DNA from: Kitasatospora sp. CB01950
GTDB lineage: Bacteria; Actinomycetota; Actinomycetes; Streptomycetales; Streptomycetaceae
Assembly (NCBI RefSeq): GCF_001905465.1
Contig: NZ_LISX01000005.1
Span: 369,386 to 433,385 of the forward strand
Direction: 5' to 3'
Length of the DNA: 64,000 nucleotides
In this document: positions 26,844 through 37,140 of the stretch, in pieces
How positions within the stretch are numbered: position 1 is the stretch's first letter
Layout of the letters: the number at the start of each line of letters is the position of its first letter
Notes under the pieces: generated by a model
What the model saw: only the letters and a program-made list of their open reading frames with translations
Database searches by the model: none
What the model was told of the DNA's origin: nothing
Translations under genes and position numbers: made by a program

Positions 26844-27947
26844 TCAGCTTTCGGTGCGATGGGACTGCCGGGGCGCCCGAGCGCCCCGCCGTTGGACGGG
26901 TTTGCGGTCGCCGGACTCCTCGGACTCCTGCCGGGCGTCCCAGCGTTCGTACGCGTCCACGATGCGGCCGACCAGCTTGTGCCGCACCACGTCGGTGCTG
27001 GTCAGCACCGAGAAGTGGATGTCGGGCACGTCGGCCAGGATCTCCTGGACCACCTTCAGACCGCTGCGGGTGCTACCCGGCAGGTCGATCTGGCTGGTGT
27101 CGCCGGTGACCACCACCCGGGAGTTGAAGCCGAGGCGGGTCAGGAACATCTTCATCTGCTCGGGCGAGGTGTTCTGCGCCTCGTCGAGGATGATGAACGC
27201 GTCGTTCAGGGTGCGGCCTCGCATGTACGCCAGCGGAGCCACCTCGATCGTGCCGGCGGCCATCAGCCGCGGGATCGAGTCCGGGTCCATCATGTCGTGC
27301 AGCGCGTCGTACAGCGGCCGCAGGTAGGGGTCGATCTTCTCGTAGAGGGTGCCGGGCAGGAAGCCCAGCCGCTCCCCCGCCTCGACGGCCGGCCGGGTCA
27401 GGATGATCCGGTTGACCTCCTTGGCCTGCAGCGCCTGCACGGCCTTGGCCATCGCCAGGTAGGTCTTGCCGGTGCCGGCCGGGCCGAGGCCGAAGACGAT
27501 GGTGTGCTTGTCGATCGCGTCGACGTAGCGCTGCTGGTTGAGCGTCTTGGGGCGGATCGTGCGGCCCCGGTTGGACAGGATGTTCGCCGTGAAGACCTCG
27601 GACGGGGCCGGGTGGGCCGGGTCCTCGGCGGCGCTCCTGAGCATGGTGATGGAGCGCTCCACGGCGTCCTCCGTCAGTGGCTGGCCGGTGCGCAGCACCA
27701 GCATCATCTCGGTGAAGAGCTGCTTGACGAGCGCGACCTCGGCCGGAGAGCCGGTGGCCGTCACCTCGTTTCCGCGGACGTGGATGTCGGCGTCCGGGAA
27801 GCCGTCCTCGATCACTCGCAGGAGCGAGTCGGCCGCGCCCAGCAGGGTGACCATCGGGTGCTTCTCCGGGATGACTATCCGGGTGCTGGCGGCCGCCGCG
27901 TCGGGGCGCCGCTGTCCGTCGGTTCGGGTCTGCGTCGTGTCAGTCAT
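26844..27947 (-). CDS. PhoH-like ATPase (PhoH/YbeZ)
   Basis: 367 residues. The N-terminal part has a small KH-like region (about 25-85). The PhoH P-loop domain follows, with Walker [15 protein letters not shown] (about 152-165), [19 protein letters not shown], Walker [23 protein letters not shown] and [12 protein letters not shown]. In bacteria this protein pairs with YbeY in RNA handling and ribosome maturation under stress. The C-terminus is short, basic and variable. ybeY follows after 14 bases, so co-translation is likely. Confidence 0.95.
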   Translation of the reverse strand: MTDTTQTRTDGQRRPDAAAASTRIVIPEKHPMVTLLGAADSLLRVIEDGFPDADIHVRGNEVTATGSPAEVALVKQLFTEMMLVLRTGQPLTEDAVERSITMLRSAAEDPAHPAPSEVFTANILSNRGRTIRPKTLNQQRYVDAIDKHTIVFGLGPAGTGKTYLAMAKAVQALQAKEVNRIILTRPAVEAGERLGFLPGTLYEKIDPYLRPLYDALHDMMDPDSIPRLMAAGTIEVAPLAYMRGRTLNDAFIILDEAQNTSPEQMKMFLTRLGFNSRVVVTGDTSQIDLPGSTRSGLKVVQEILADVPDIHFSVLTSTDVVRHKLVGRIVDAYERWDARQESEESGDRKPVQRRGARAPRQSHRTES

Positions 27948-28121
27948 GGGTCGGCGCTACGGCCTGCCTCATCCCAATCCGTCGTGTCGTGTGGCTAGGG
28001 CTCTCCAGGCCACCAGGGTACGCCGCACGGTTGTCCGTCGGAGCGGCGCGGCGGCTTCGATGGTGCGGGCTGTCGCCCCGATGTGCGAGCGGTTTTCCGT
28101 CGGCGCGCGCCCCGGGGGCGC

Positions 28122-29039
28122 TCAACGGCGCGTCGGGACGGGGATCCTGGCCAGGTCCTCGGCGATCACGACCTCGCCGTCGAAGTGCTTCTCGGCCTCG
28201 ACGCGGTGCGCCTCCAGGTCCGGGTAGCGCTGCGAGAAGTGGGTCAGCACCAGGCGACGCACCCCGGCCTCGGCGGCCACCCGGGCGGCCTGCGCGGCGG
28301 TCAGGTGGCCGTGCTCCTCGGCGAGGGCGGCGTCCGCCTCCAGGAAGGTCGCCTCGATCGCCAACAGGTCGGCGCCCTCGGCGAGTTCGGCCACCCCGTC
28401 GCACAGCCGGGTGTCCATCACAAAGGCGAACCGCTGCCCGGGCCGCCGCTCGGCGACCTCCGCCAGCAGCACCGTCCGCCCGTCGACCTCGACCCGGCCG
28501 TCGCGCTGCAGCTGCCCCACCAGCGGCCCGCGCAGGCCGAGTTCGCGCAGCCGCTCGGGGCGCAGCCGGACGCCGTCCGGCTCGGTCAGCCGGTAGCCGA
28601 ACGACTCCACCGGGTGCGACAGCCGCACTGCCGACAGCTCGAACGGCGCGCCCGGCGCCTCCAGCGGGCCCGGCCCGGCGATCGGCCGCTCCCGCAGGTC
28701 GGCGGTGGCGTGGTAGACGCTGGCGTGCCGCAGCCGGTCGAAGAACAGCTGGCCGGACGCCGGGTAGTAGGCGTCCACCGGGTGCGGGACGCGGTCCAGG
28801 TTGATCCGCTGCACCACGCCCGGCAGGCCCAGGCAGTGGTCGCCGTGGAAGTGCGACACCGCGATCCGGGTGATGCCGGTGGCGGTCACGCCCGCCTGCA
28901 GCATCTGCCGCTGGGTGCCCTCCCCCGGGTCGAACAGCAGCCCCTCGCCGTCCCAGCGCAGCAGGTACCCGTTGTGGTTCCGGTGCCGGGTCGGCACCTG
29001 GCTGGCCGTGCCGAGGACGACGAGTTCACGCTGCGACAA
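28122..29039 (-). CDS. ribonuclease Z-family metallo-hydrolase
   Basis: tRNA 3'-processing endonuclease family of the metallo-beta-lactamase fold. 305 residues. The zinc motif is [13 protein letters not shown] (HxHxDH, about 63-69), followed by a VMDTRLCDG aspartate and [10 protein letters not shown] histidine. The start is a TTG at 29039, four bases after the HIT gene stop, so the genes are coupled. RNase Z normally carries an exosite arm; a [14 protein letters not shown] region occupies that place here. Whether it processes tRNA or is a related phosphodiesterase cannot be settled by eye. Confidence 0.9.
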   Translation of the reverse strand: MSQRELVVLGTASQVPTRHRNHNGYLLRWDGEGLLFDPGEGTQRQMLQAGVTATGITRIAVSHFHGDHCLGLPGVVQRINLDRVPHPVDAYYPASGQLFFDRLRHASVYHATADLRERPIAGPGPLEAPGAPFELSAVRLSHPVESFGYRLTEPDGVRLRPERLRELGLRGPLVGQLQRDGRVEVDGRTVLLAEVAERRPGQRFAFVMDTRLCDGVAELAEGADLLAIEATFLEADAALAEEHGHLTAAQAARVAAEAGVRRLVLTHFSQRYPDLEAHRVEAEKHFDGEVVIAEDLARIPVPTRR

Positions 29040-29042
29040 CGC

Positions 29043-29396
29043 TCAGACCAGCCCCTCGGCGAGCTTGCGCCCGCCCAGCACGTGCACGTGCGCGTGGAAC
29101 ACCGTCTGCCCGGAGTCCGCGCCGGTGTTGAAGATCAGCCGGTACGACTCCAGGCCCTCGCCCTTCGCGGCCTCGCCCGCCTCGACCAGCAGCTCCGCGG
29201 CGATCTCCGGCTCCGCGGCGGCCAGTTCGGCCGCGTCGGCGTAGTGCACGTGCGGGATCACCAGCAGGTGGGTGGGCGCCTGCGGGTTGATGTCCCGGAA
29301 CGCCAGCGTCCGTTCGCTCTTGCGCACCACCGCCGCCGGAATGTCCCCCGACACGATCTTGCAGAACACACAGTCCGCCTGCGGCTCGCCGGCCAT
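29043..29396 (-). CDS. HIT-family protein (HinT-like)
   Basis: Small nucleotide hydrolase or transferase of the histidine triad family. 117 residues with the conserved N-terminal DCVFCKIVSGDIPA, the segment AFRDINPQAPTHLLVIPHVHY, and the catalytic triad HAHVHVLGG near the C-terminus. The ATG at 29396 has AGGAG eight bases upstream; the GTG at 29405 lies inside that site. The RNase Z-like gene follows after three bases. HinT proteins hydrolyse aminoacyl- and lipid-nucleotide phosphoramidates. Confidence 0.93.
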   Translation of the reverse strand: MAGEPQADCVFCKIVSGDIPAAVVRKSERTLAFRDINPQAPTHLLVIPHVHYADAAELAAAEPEIAAELLVEAGEAAKGEGLESYRLIFNTGADSGQTVFHAHVHVLGGRKLAEGLV

Positions 29397-29489
29397 CTCC
29401 CGCACTCCTTCTGAACACCCGTCACTGGTGACGACGACCTTACAGGGAGGGGGCGCGGGCCACGCCGGACCCGCGCCCCCTCCCGGCGG

Positions 29490-32400
29490 TCAGTCGATCG
29501 GCGGCGCGACCTTGGCCGGGGTGGCCGCCAGCGCCTCCAGGGCGATCCGGACGGCGGTCTCCAGCTGCGGGTCGCGGCCCGCCGCCCAGTCCTGCGGAGC
29601 GGTCGGCACCTCGACGTCGGGGGTGACGCCGCCGTTCTCCAGGCCCCAGCCGTAACCCTCCAGCCAGCTGGAGTACTTGGGCTGGGTGACCACCGTGCCG
29701 TCCACCAGGTCGTACTTGTTGTCGATGCCGATCACGCCGCCCCAGGTGCGGACGCCGACCACCGGGCCGATGCCGAGCGCCTGGATCGCCGCGTTGACGA
29801 TGTCGCCGTCCGAGCCGGAGAACTCGTTGGCGACCGCCACCACCGGGCCGCGCGGGGCGTCCGCCGGGTACGGCTCGGGCCGGTCCAGGTCGCGGCCGCG
29901 GTTCCAGCCGACGATCCGGCGGGCCAGCTTCTCCACGATCAGCTGCGAGGTGTGGCCGCCGCGGTTCTCCCGCAGGTCGACCACGACGCCCTCGCGGGCC
30001 ATCTCGATCCGCAGGTCGCGGTGGAGCTGCGCCCACCCGGCGCTCTGCATGTCGGGCACGTGCAGGTAGCCGAGCCGGCCGCCGGACAGCTCGTGGACGG
30101 CGGCCCGCCGACCCGCCACCCAGTCGTGGTAGCGCAGCGCCTCCTCGTCGTCCAGCGGCACCACCACCGGGTACCGCTCGCCGCCGTCCTTGCCGCTGAC
30201 GGTCAGCTCGACCGGCTGGTCGGCGGTGCCGGCCAGCAGCGGGCCGGGGCCGGCCACCGGATCGACCGGGCGGCCGTTGACCGCCAGGATCGCGTCGCCG
30301 GGACGGATCGCCGCGCCGGGCGCGGCCAGCGGGGAGCGGGCCCGCGGGTCGGAGGACTCGCCGGGCACCACCCGGGCCACCCGCCACACCTCGCCGTCGC
30401 GGACCAGGTCCGCGCCGAGCAGGCCCTGCAGGCGGGCCGCCTCGGTGCCCCGGCCGGGCGGGATCACGTAGGAGTGCGAGGTGCCGAGCTCGGCGACCGT
30501 CTCCCACAGCAGGTCCACCAGGTCGGAGTGGCAGCCGGCCCGGTCCACCAGCGGCCGGTAGCGGGCCAGCGCGCCCGCCCAGTCGACGCCGCCGAGGTCG
30601 GCGCGCCAGAAGTTGTCGCGCATCAGCCGGCCGTTCTCGTCGAACATCTGCCGCCACTCGGCGGCCGGGTCGACGGTGACCCGGATCCGGTCGAGGTCGA
30701 CCGCAGCGTCCTCGCTGTCGTCGGCCTTCTGGTCGGCGGGGACGATCCGCAGGCTGCCGTCCTCCAGCACCGCCAGCCGCGCGCCGTCGCCGGACACCGC
30801 GAACGTGTCGACGCCGGTGAGCAGTTCCTCCACCCGGCGCTTCTTCAGGTCGTAGCGCTCCAGCGCCGTCCCGGCCGGGCTGTCGTCCAACGAGGCGGCG
30901 CTGTCGCCGAGTTCACCGCTGAACGGGATCCGGCCCCACAGCACGCCGTCCTTCGCGGCCCGCAGCGCCCCGAACCGGCCGGCCGCCACCGGGAACGCCA
31001 CGATCCGGTCCGCCAGACCCTCCAGGTCGACCTTGGTGGTCGGCGCCGCGGACTCGCCCTTGTCGCCGTCCTTGGCGTCGTCCTCCTCGCCGCCCACCGG
31101 CCGCCCGGCCCGCTGCGGCCCGAACGGCGACGGGGTGTCGGCGGCCAGCGTCAGCAGGTGCGGACGGGTGCCGCCGGGGAACGACAGGTCGAAGACGTGC
31201 TCGTCGTACACCGGGTCGAAGGTGCGCACCGACAGGAACGCCAGGTGCTTGCCGTCCGAGGTGAAGGCCGGCGAGTAGTCGTGGAAACGCTGCGGGGTGG
31301 CCTCGCTGACGGTCCGCGAGGTGAGGTCCGCCAGCATGATCTGCCGCAGCGACCACGGGCCGAGCACCGGCTGCGACCAGGCCAGCCAGCCCGAGTCCGG
31401 GCTGAACACCGGCCCGCTGACCTCGCCCTCGCCGCTGCGCGCCAGCTCGTGCACGGCGCCGTCGCTGAGCGCCACCAGCAGCAGCCGGCCGTCGTGCGAG
31501 GCCACCGCGAGCTGCCGGCCGTCCGGCGAGACCGTCAGCGACAGCACCCGGCCCAGTTGCCCGGCCGCCAGCCGGCGCCGCTCCGCGCCCAGCACCGACG
31601 GCGCGTACTCGATCGCGTCGTCACCCTCGGCGTCCGTCACCCACACCGCGCCCTGCGTGCCGTCCTCGCCCGGGACGACCCGAGCCAGCCGGTTGCGCAC
31701 GCCCGGCGTCTCGTCCAGCACCCGGGACGGACCCTCGCGGTGCGTCACCCAGTGCACGGTGCCGCGCACCACCACGGCCGCGGCCCGGCCGGTGCGGTCC
31801 GCCGCCGCGGACTCCACCTGCCCGTCCGCCCGGGTCGGGTGCGGCCGGCGGCCGCTGCGCGGGCCGGCCAGGTCGATCTCCAGCCGGCGCGGCTCGGCGC
31901 CCTCCAGATCGTCCAGCAGCCACAGGTCTCCGGCGCTCTGCCAGATCACCCGGGTGCCGTCGGTGGACGCCTGCCGGGCGTAGAACCCGGAGTCCGCCGG
32001 GCCGTGCGCCCGCAGGTCGCTGCCGTCCGGCAGGCTCGAATACAACCGGCCGGTGCCCTCGTGGTCGGACAGGAACGCCACCCGGTCACCCACCCAGAGC
32101 GGGCACTCCAGCTGGCCGTCCAGCTCCGCGTGCAGCCGCTCGAACTCGGCCGCACCGATCCACAACTTGCCCGCCCGGCCGCCCCGGTAGCGCTTCCAGT
32201 GCGCGGCCTCCCGGTTGTGCGTGCCCAGCAGCACCCGCCCGCCGGCCGCCCCCGGCGGCACCGGCTCGAACGCCAGCGCCCCGATCGGCCCGTACGGCAG
32301 CCGCTCCGGCTCACCGCCGTCCAGCGGCACCGCGAACGCCCACGTCCGACGGATCGTCTCCTGCCCCGCCGTGGTGATCGCCAACGGCCTGCCGTCGGCG

Positions 32401-32693
32401 CTCCACCCCGCCAGCGCCGTGTACGGGCTCCCCCAGTACGTCAGCCGCCGCGCCTCGCCACCGGCCGCCGGCGCGACATGCACCTCCGGCGCGCCGTCCC
32501 GGTGCGACGTCCAGGCCACCGTCCGCCCGTCCGGCGAGAACCGCACGGCGCCGACCGGCACCTGATCCGCCGTCAACCGCCAGGCCCGCCCGCCCTCGAC
32601 GGGAGCCAGCCAGACATCGTCCTCGGCAACGAAAGCGACAACGTCGCCATGCAGATGGGGGTGGCGCAGGTACCCGCGCGTCGAATCGGTCAC
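29490..32693 (-). CDS. tricorn protease homologue, S41 serine peptidase with beta-propellers
   Basis: 1067 residues. The N-terminal 630 residues are beta-propeller repeats of the WD40/TolB type (AVRFSPDGRTVAWTSHRDG, LSLTVSPDGRQLAVASHDG, SPAFTSDGKHLAFLS). A linker helical domain, a PDZ domain (about 775-850, PGDAILAVNGRPVDP) and a C-terminal S41 peptidase core follow. Expected catalytic segments are GTSHSYVI (histidine, about 745) and NEFSGSDGDIV (serine, about 960). The family degrades peptides released by the proteasome. The start is a GTG at 32693 without a clear ribosome-binding site. Its cellular location here is probably cytoplasmic; no signal peptide is seen. Confidence 0.93.
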   Translation of the reverse strand: MTDSTRGYLRHPHLHGDVVAFVAEDDVWLAPVEGGRAWRLTADQVPVGAVRFSPDGRTVAWTSHRDGAPEVHVAPAAGGEARRLTYWGSPYTALAGWSADGRPLAITTAGQETIRRTWAFAVPLDGGEPERLPYGPIGALAFEPVPPGAAGGRVLLGTHNREAAHWKRYRGGRAGKLWIGAAEFERLHAELDGQLECPLWVGDRVAFLSDHEGTGRLYSSLPDGSDLRAHGPADSGFYARQASTDGTRVIWQSAGDLWLLDDLEGAEPRRLEIDLAGPRSGRRPHPTRADGQVESAAADRTGRAAAVVVRGTVHWVTHREGPSRVLDETPGVRNRLARVVPGEDGTQGAVWVTDAEGDDAIEYAPSVLGAERRRLAAGQLGRVLSLTVSPDGRQLAVASHDGRLLLVALSDGAVHELARSGEGEVSGPVFSPDSGWLAWSQPVLGPWSLRQIMLADLTSRTVSEATPQRFHDYSPAFTSDGKHLAFLSVRTFDPVYDEHVFDLSFPGGTRPHLLTLAADTPSPFGPQRAGRPVGGEEDDAKDGDKGESAAPTTKVDLEGLADRIVAFPVAAGRFGALRAAKDGVLWGRIPFSGELGDSAASLDDSPAGTALERYDLKKRRVEELLTGVDTFAVSGDGARLAVLEDGSLRIVPADQKADDSEDAAVDLDRIRVTVDPAAEWRQMFDENGRLMRDNFWRADLGGVDWAGALARYRPLVDRAGCHSDLVDLLWETVAELGTSHSYVIPPGRGTEAARLQGLLGADLVRDGEVWRVARVVPGESSDPRARSPLAAPGAAIRPGDAILAVNGRPVDPVAGPGPLLAGTADQPVELTVSGKDGGERYPVVVPLDDEEALRYHDWVAGRRAAVHELSGGRLGYLHVPDMQSAGWAQLHRDLRIEMAREGVVVDLRENRGGHTSQLIVEKLARRIVGWNRGRDLDRPEPYPADAPRGPVVAVANEFSGSDGDIVNAAIQALGIGPVVGVRTWGGVIGIDNKYDLVDGTVVTQPKYSSWLEGYGWGLENGGVTPDVEVPTAPQDWAAGRDPQLETAVRIALEALAATPAKVAPPID

Positions 32694-32782
32694 CCGGCCA
32701 CACTAGAACGGGCACAAAGTCTGCGGGAGCGAATAACCACAAGGCTGCGAAACCGGCGGCGCGTGGGGCACCGCTCGGATCC

Positions 32783-33526
32783 TCACCCCCAGCGCCCCGT
32801 GCGTCCCAGCAGCAGCGCCCCCGCCGCGACCCCCGCCGTGGAAGTACGCAGGACGGACGCCCCGAGTCGATAAGGCTTCGCCCCCGCCTCGGCGAACGCC
32901 GCGATCTCCTCCGGGGAGACGCCACCTTCCGGCCCGACGATCAGCACGATCTCGCCGGAGGCCGGAAGCTCCGCCGTAGCCAGCGGCAGCGAACCTTCCT
33001 CGTGCAGGACAGCGGCGAAGGAAGCCTTCGACACCAGCGGAAGCAGCTGCCGCGTCGTCATCAGGTCGTGCACCTCGGGGAAGCGCAGCCGCCGCGCCTG
33101 CTTGCCGGCCTCCTTCGCGGTGGCCCGCCACTTGGCGAGCGCCTTCGCGCCGCGCTCGCCCTTCCACTGGGTGATGCACCGGGAGGCCGCCCACGGCACC
33201 ACCGCGTCGATGCCGACCTCGGTCATCGTCTCGACCGCGAGTTCGCCGCGGTCGCCCTTGGGCAGCGCCTGGACGACGGTGATCCGGGGCGCCGGCGCAG
33301 CCTCCTCGCGGACGGCGGCCACCAGCACGTCCAGCGCGTCCTTGCCGTGCACTGCCGCGACGGTCCCGTCCGCGCCGCGGCCGCGTCCGTCGGCGAGGGT
33401 GACGGCCTCTCCGGGCTCCAGGCGCTTGACGGCGGCGGCGTGCCGCCCTTCGGGGCCGTCGAGGCGGACGGTGACGCCGGGGGCGGCGCCCGTCAGGTCG
33501 TCGACGACGAACACCGGTGCGGTCAT
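32783..33526 (-). CDS. rsmE: 16S rRNA m3U1498 methyltransferase
   Basis: Methylates N3 of U1498 in the 30S decoding centre with S-adenosylmethionine. 247 residues. The N-terminal PUA-like domain (about 1-75) precedes a SPOUT trefoil-knot domain with the cofactor loops VLIVGPEGGVSPEEIAAF and YRLGASVLRTSTAGVAAG. The segment WAASRCITQWKGER is typical of the family. It lies downstream of the dnaJ terminator and has its own GAGAGGG site. Confidence 0.96.
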   Translation of the reverse strand: MTAPVFVVDDLTGAAPGVTVRLDGPEGRHAAAVKRLEPGEAVTLADGRGRGADGTVAAVHGKDALDVLVAAVREEAAPAPRITVVQALPKGDRGELAVETMTEVGIDAVVPWAASRCITQWKGERGAKALAKWRATAKEAGKQARRLRFPEVHDLMTTRQLLPLVSKASFAAVLHEEGSLPLATAELPASGEIVLIVGPEGGVSPEEIAAFAEAGAKPYRLGASVLRTSTAGVAAGALLLGRTGRWG

Positions 33527-33570
33527 CGGAACAGGAACCCTCTCACCGAGCAGAAAACGGAACGGACAAC

Positions 33571-33617
33571 AAAAAAACCCGGACCGGAAGCGGTGGCGTG
33601 CACCGCTCCCGGCCCGG
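33571..33617 (-). terminator. intrinsic terminator of the hrcA-dnaJ unit
   Basis: On the minus strand a 17-position stem (two mismatches, five-base loop) is followed directly by a run of seven T residues (plus-strand A-run 33571-33577). It lies 13 bases after the dnaJ stop. This is the most classical rho-independent terminator in the window. Confidence 0.95.
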
Positions 33618-33629
33618 AAGGAACAGGTC

Positions 33630-34766
33630 TCACCGGCCGTTGAAGGCGTCCTTCAGCCGGGAGAACAGGCCCTGCTGACCCGGTGCGAACTGGCCGGACG
33701 GCCGCTCCTCGCCGCGGAGCACGGCGATCCGACGCAGCAGCTCCTCCTGCTCCGGGTCGAGCTTGGTGGGCGTCTGCACCTCGACATGCACTATCAGGTC
33801 GCCCCGGCCGCCGCCGCGCAGGTGGGTGATGCCGCGGCCGTGCAGCGGGATCGACTGGCCGGACTGGGTGCCGGGCCGGATGTCGACCTCCTCCAGGCCG
33901 TCCAGGGTCTGCAGCGGCACCTGGGTGCCGAGCGCGGCGGCCGTCATCGGGATGGTGACGGTGCAGTGCAGGTCGTCGCCGCGGCGCTGGAAGACGTTGT
34001 GGCTGGTCTCGGCGATCTCGACGTAGAGGTCACCGGCGGGGCCGCCGCCGGGGCCGACCTCACCCTCGCCGGCCAGCTGGATCCGGGTGCCGTTGTCGAC
34101 ACCGGCGGGGATCTTGACGGTGAGGGTGCGGCGGGCCCGGACCCGGCCGTCGCCCGCGCACTCGGGGCACGGGGTCGGGACGACGGTGCCGAAGCCCTGG
34201 CACTGCGGGCAGGGGCGGGAGGTCATGACCTGGCCCAGGAAGGACCGGGTGACCTGGGAGACCTCGCCCTTGCCGCGACACATGTCACAGGTCTGCGCGG
34301 AGGTGCCGGGCGCGGCGCCCTCGCCGCTGCAGGTGGTGCAGGTGACGGCGGTGTCGACCTGGAGTTCCTTGGTGGTGCCGAACGCGGCCTCCTCCAGGGT
34401 GATCTCCAGTCGGATCATCGCGTCCTGGCCGCGGCGGGTGCGCGAACGCGGGCCGCGCTGGCCGGTCGCGGCGCCGAAGAAGGCGTCCATGATGTCCGAG
34501 AAGCCGAACCCGGCCGCCCCTGCGCCGAAACCGCCCGCGCCGCCGTTGGGCGACAGCGGGTCGCCGCCGAGGTCGTAGACCTGACGCTTCTGCGGATCGG
34601 AGAGCACCTCGTAGGCGGCGTTGATCTCCTTGAACCGCTCCTGCGTCTTCGGGTCCGGGTTGACGTCCGGGTGCAGTTCACGGGCGAGGCGCCGAAACGC
34701 CTTCTTGATCTCGTCCTGCCCCGCGTCGCGTCGGACGCCGAGTACCGCGTAGTAGTCCGTGGCCAC
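33630..34766 (-). CDS. dnaJ: molecular chaperone DnaJ, type I
   Basis: Hsp40 co-chaperone that delivers substrates to DnaK. 378 residues. The J domain (about 1-70) has the HPD motif in RELHPDVNPD. A Gly/Phe-rich linker follows (GGAGGFGAGAAGFGFSD). Four CxxCxGxG zinc motifs are CTTCSGEG, CDMCRGKG, CPQCQGFG and CPECAGDG, and the C-terminal substrate-binding domain completes it. The GTG at 34766 has GGAG six bases upstream; a TTG one codon earlier is also possible. It is the hrcA-linked DnaJ, co-transcribed with hrcA. Confidence 0.96.
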   Translation of the reverse strand: MATDYYAVLGVRRDAGQDEIKKAFRRLARELHPDVNPDPKTQERFKEINAAYEVLSDPQKRQVYDLGGDPLSPNGGAGGFGAGAAGFGFSDIMDAFFGAATGQRGPRSRTRRGQDAMIRLEITLEEAAFGTTKELQVDTAVTCTTCSGEGAAPGTSAQTCDMCRGKGEVSQVTRSFLGQVMTSRPCPQCQGFGTVVPTPCPECAGDGRVRARRTLTVKIPAGVDNGTRIQLAGEGEVGPGGGPAGDLYVEIAETSHNVFQRRGDDLHCTVTIPMTAAALGTQVPLQTLDGLEEVDIRPGTQSGQSIPLHGRGITHLRGGGRGDLIVHVEVQTPTKLDPEQEELLRRIAVLRGEERPSGQFAPGQQGLFSRLKDAFNGR

Positions 34767-34835
34767 CAAATGCTCCGGTTTGTTCCGCCTCTAGAAGTGC
34801 TTGCGAGAGCTGCGTGAGGGCCTCACGCAGCTTTG

Positions 34836-35909
34836 CTATGACTCGGCCAGGATCTGACCGACGTACCGTGCCACCGCACGCACCGCCCCCATTGTGCCCG
34901 GGTAATCCATCCGGGTCGGACCGATCACACCCAGCTTTGCCACGCTCTGGTCGCCCGAACCGTAACCGACGGAGACCACCGACGTGGAATTCAGGCCTTC
35001 GTAGGCGTTCTCGTGACCGATCCGGACCGTCATCGCGGAGTCGCCGGTCTCACCCAGCAGGCGCAGCAGCACCACCTGCTCCTCCAGTGCCTCCAGCACC
35101 GGACGGATGGAGAGCGGGAAATCGTGGTTGAAACGGGTCAGGTTGGCGGTGCCCGCCAGCATGATCCGTTCCTCGTTCTGTTCGGCGAGCGTTTCGAACA
35201 GGACAGCCAGCACGGTGCTGACGGCGGACCGGTCGGCCGGTTCGAAGCCGGCCGGCAGGTCCTCCAGGACGGTCGGCACCTCGGGCAGCCGGCAGCCGCC
35301 CGCCATGCCGTTCAGCCTGGCCCGCAGGTCTCCCAGCAGGGCCTCGCCGACCGGGCCCGGACAGTCCACCATCCGCTGCTCGACCCGGCCGGTGTTGGTG
35401 ATCAGCACCAGCATCAGCTTGGTCGGGGTGAGCGAGACGAGTTCGATGTGCCGCACCGTGGAGCGGGTCAGCGACGGGTACTGGACCACCGCGACCTGCC
35501 GGGTCAGCTGCGCCAGCAGCCGCACCGTGCGGGCCACCACGTCGTCCAGGTCGACCGCGCCCTCCAGGAAGTGCCGGATCGCCCGGCGCTCCGGGGCCGT
35601 CATCGGCTTCACCTCGGCGAGGCGGTCGACGAACAGCCGGTAGCCCTTGTCGGTGGGGATCCGGCCCGCACTGGTGTGCGGCTGGTGGATGAACCCGTCC
35701 TCCTCCAGCGCCGCCATGTCGTTGCGGACGGTGGCCGGCGACACACCCAGGTTGTGCCGTTCCACGAGGGCCTTGGAGCCGACCGGCTCCTCGGTACCCA
35801 CGTAGTCCTGGACGATCGCGCGCAGCACTGCCAGGCGGCGCTCGTCCAGCGGACGCACGGACGGGCGTGTGTCGAGCAGGCGGCCGTCGGGCTTGCCGTC
35901 GTCCGGCAT
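34836..35909 (-). CDS. hrcA: heat-inducible transcription repressor HrcA
   Basis: Represses chaperone genes by binding CIRCE elements. 357 residues from the ATG at 35909, which has a GGAGGT site at the right distance; a GTG at 35963 lies inside the CIRCE and was rejected. The N-terminal winged helix has [46 protein letters not shown] and [20 protein letters not shown]-like C-terminal domain follows. The CIRCE at 35957-35983 implies autoregulation and co-control of dnaJ, 69 bases downstream. Confidence 0.96.
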   Translation of the reverse strand: MPDDGKPDGRLLDTRPSVRPLDERRLAVLRAIVQDYVGTEEPVGSKALVERHNLGVSPATVRNDMAALEEDGFIHQPHTSAGRIPTDKGYRLFVDRLAEVKPMTAPERRAIRHFLEGAVDLDDVVARTVRLLAQLTRQVAVVQYPSLTRSTVRHIELVSLTPTKLMLVLITNTGRVEQRMVDCPGPVGEALLGDLRARLNGMAGGCRLPEVPTVLEDLPAGFEPADRSAVSTVLAVLFETLAEQNEERIMLAGTANLTRFNHDFPLSIRPVLEALEEQVVLLRLLGETGDSAMTVRIGHENAYEGLNSTSVVSVGYGSGDQSVAKLGVIGPTRMDYPGTMGAVRAVARYVGQILAES

Positions 35910-35956
35910 GGGCACACACCTCCGTCGTCGTCCGTTGAACCGGTGGTCGATCCACT

Positions 35957-35983
35957 CTGGCACTCAACTGGGCAGAGTGCCAG
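35957..35983. promoter_or_regulatory. CIRCE operator upstream of hrcA
   Basis: CTGGCACTC, nine bases, GAGTGCCAG: a perfect inverted repeat matching the CIRCE consensus TTAGCACTC-N9-GAGTGCTAA except for three outer bases on each side that are C/G-enriched. A second, shorter dyad (CCGTAC ... GTACGG, 35986-36005) follows on the promoter side. HrcA is expected to bind here. Confidence 0.9.
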
Positions 35984-36181
35984 AACCGTACTTGCCAGTG
36001 TACGGCCCGGGCCTGACGGCAGGAACGGTCCGCCCACGTGATCCTCGACCGAGATGGCGCGCCAACGGGTGACCGCGGGCCGACACGGCCGCATTCCCAC
36101 CGAATTCCCACCGTTTCGGATGGTGCCAGCGAGCCCGGCCGGTGGCAGCATCGAAGACGAAGAGGCGAAGGAGGAGCAGCG

Positions 36182-37105
36182 ATGTCGGCGTCACGACAGC
36201 ACTCCCGGTTCACCCCCGACCGCGGTCTCACCGGTCGGATGGTCACCACCATGTTCTTGATCGGCCTGCTCTACGTCGGTTTCACCGGGCTGCTGATCGT
36301 GCTGCTGCGCGGCGCCTGGCCGCTGGTGGTGCTGATCTCCGGCGGCCTGTTCGTCGCGCAGTTCTGGTTCTCCGACAAGATCACCGAACGGGCGATGGGC
36401 GCCCACCCGGTCTCCCCCGAAGAGTTTCCGCAGCTGCACGGCGCGGTGGACCGGCTCTGCGCGCTCGCCGACATGCCCAAGCCGCGGGTCGCGGTCGCCC
36501 ACAACGACATGCCGAACGCCTTCGCCACCGGCCGCAACCCGGAGAACGCGGTGGTCTGCGTGACCACCGGCCTGCTGCGCCGGCTGGAACCGGAGGAACT
36601 GGAGGGCGTCCTCGCGCACGAGCTCTCGCACGTCGCGCACCGGGACGTGGCGGTGATGACGGTGGCCGGCTTCCTCGGCGTGCTGGCCGGCGCGATGACC
36701 CGGATCGCGCTGTACGGCGGAATGATGGGCGGCGGCAACCGGAACAACAACGACCCCAACGCCGCCATCGCGATGATCATCGTCCCGCTGGCCTCGATGG
36801 TGGTCTACGCGATCAGCTTCCTGCTCACCCGGCTGCTGTCCCGCTACCGCGAGCTCGCCGCCGACCGGGCCGCCGCCCAACTGACCGGCCGGCCCAGCGC
36901 GCTGGCCTCCGCACTGACCAAGGTGACCGGGCAGATCGCCGCCATCCCCACCGAGGACCTGCGCAAGGCCCAGCCGTACAACGCCTTCTACTTCGCGCCC
37001 GCACTGAGCGCCAAGGAGACCGCCGCGCAGCTGTTCTCCACCCACCCGTCGCTGGAGCAGCGCCTCGCGCAACTGTCGAAGATCTCCTCCCAGCTCGGGC
37101 AGTGA
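36182..37105 (+). CDS. htpX: zinc metalloprotease HtpX
   Basis: Membrane M48 protease that degrades misfolded membrane proteins. 307 residues. Two N-terminal transmembrane helices (about 20-43 and 45-62) are followed by the cytoplasmic peptidase domain with LAHELSHVAHRD (HEXXH near residue 145) and a downstream glutamate in RYRELAADR. Two further hydrophobic segments lie near 160-176 and 199-219. The ATG at 36182 has GGAGGAG just upstream. It is divergent from hrcA. The pspAB gene follows 35 bases later, suggesting an envelope-stress operon. Confidence 0.95.
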   Translation: MSASRQHSRFTPDRGLTGRMVTTMFLIGLLYVGFTGLLIVLLRGAWPLVVLISGGLFVAQFWFSDKITERAMGAHPVSPEEFPQLHGAVDRLCALADMPKPRVAVAHNDMPNAFATGRNPENAVVCVTTGLLRRLEPEELEGVLAHELSHVAHRDVAVMTVAGFLGVLAGAMTRIALYGGMMGGGNRNNNDPNAAIAMIIVPLASMVVYAISFLLTRLLSRYRELAADRAAAQLTGRPSALASALTKVTGQIAAIPTEDLRKAQPYNAFYFAPALSAKETAAQLFSTHPSLEQRLAQLSKISSQLGQ

Positions 37106-37140
37106 CCCGCTACCGACCTCTGAGACAAGGAGCACTCCGC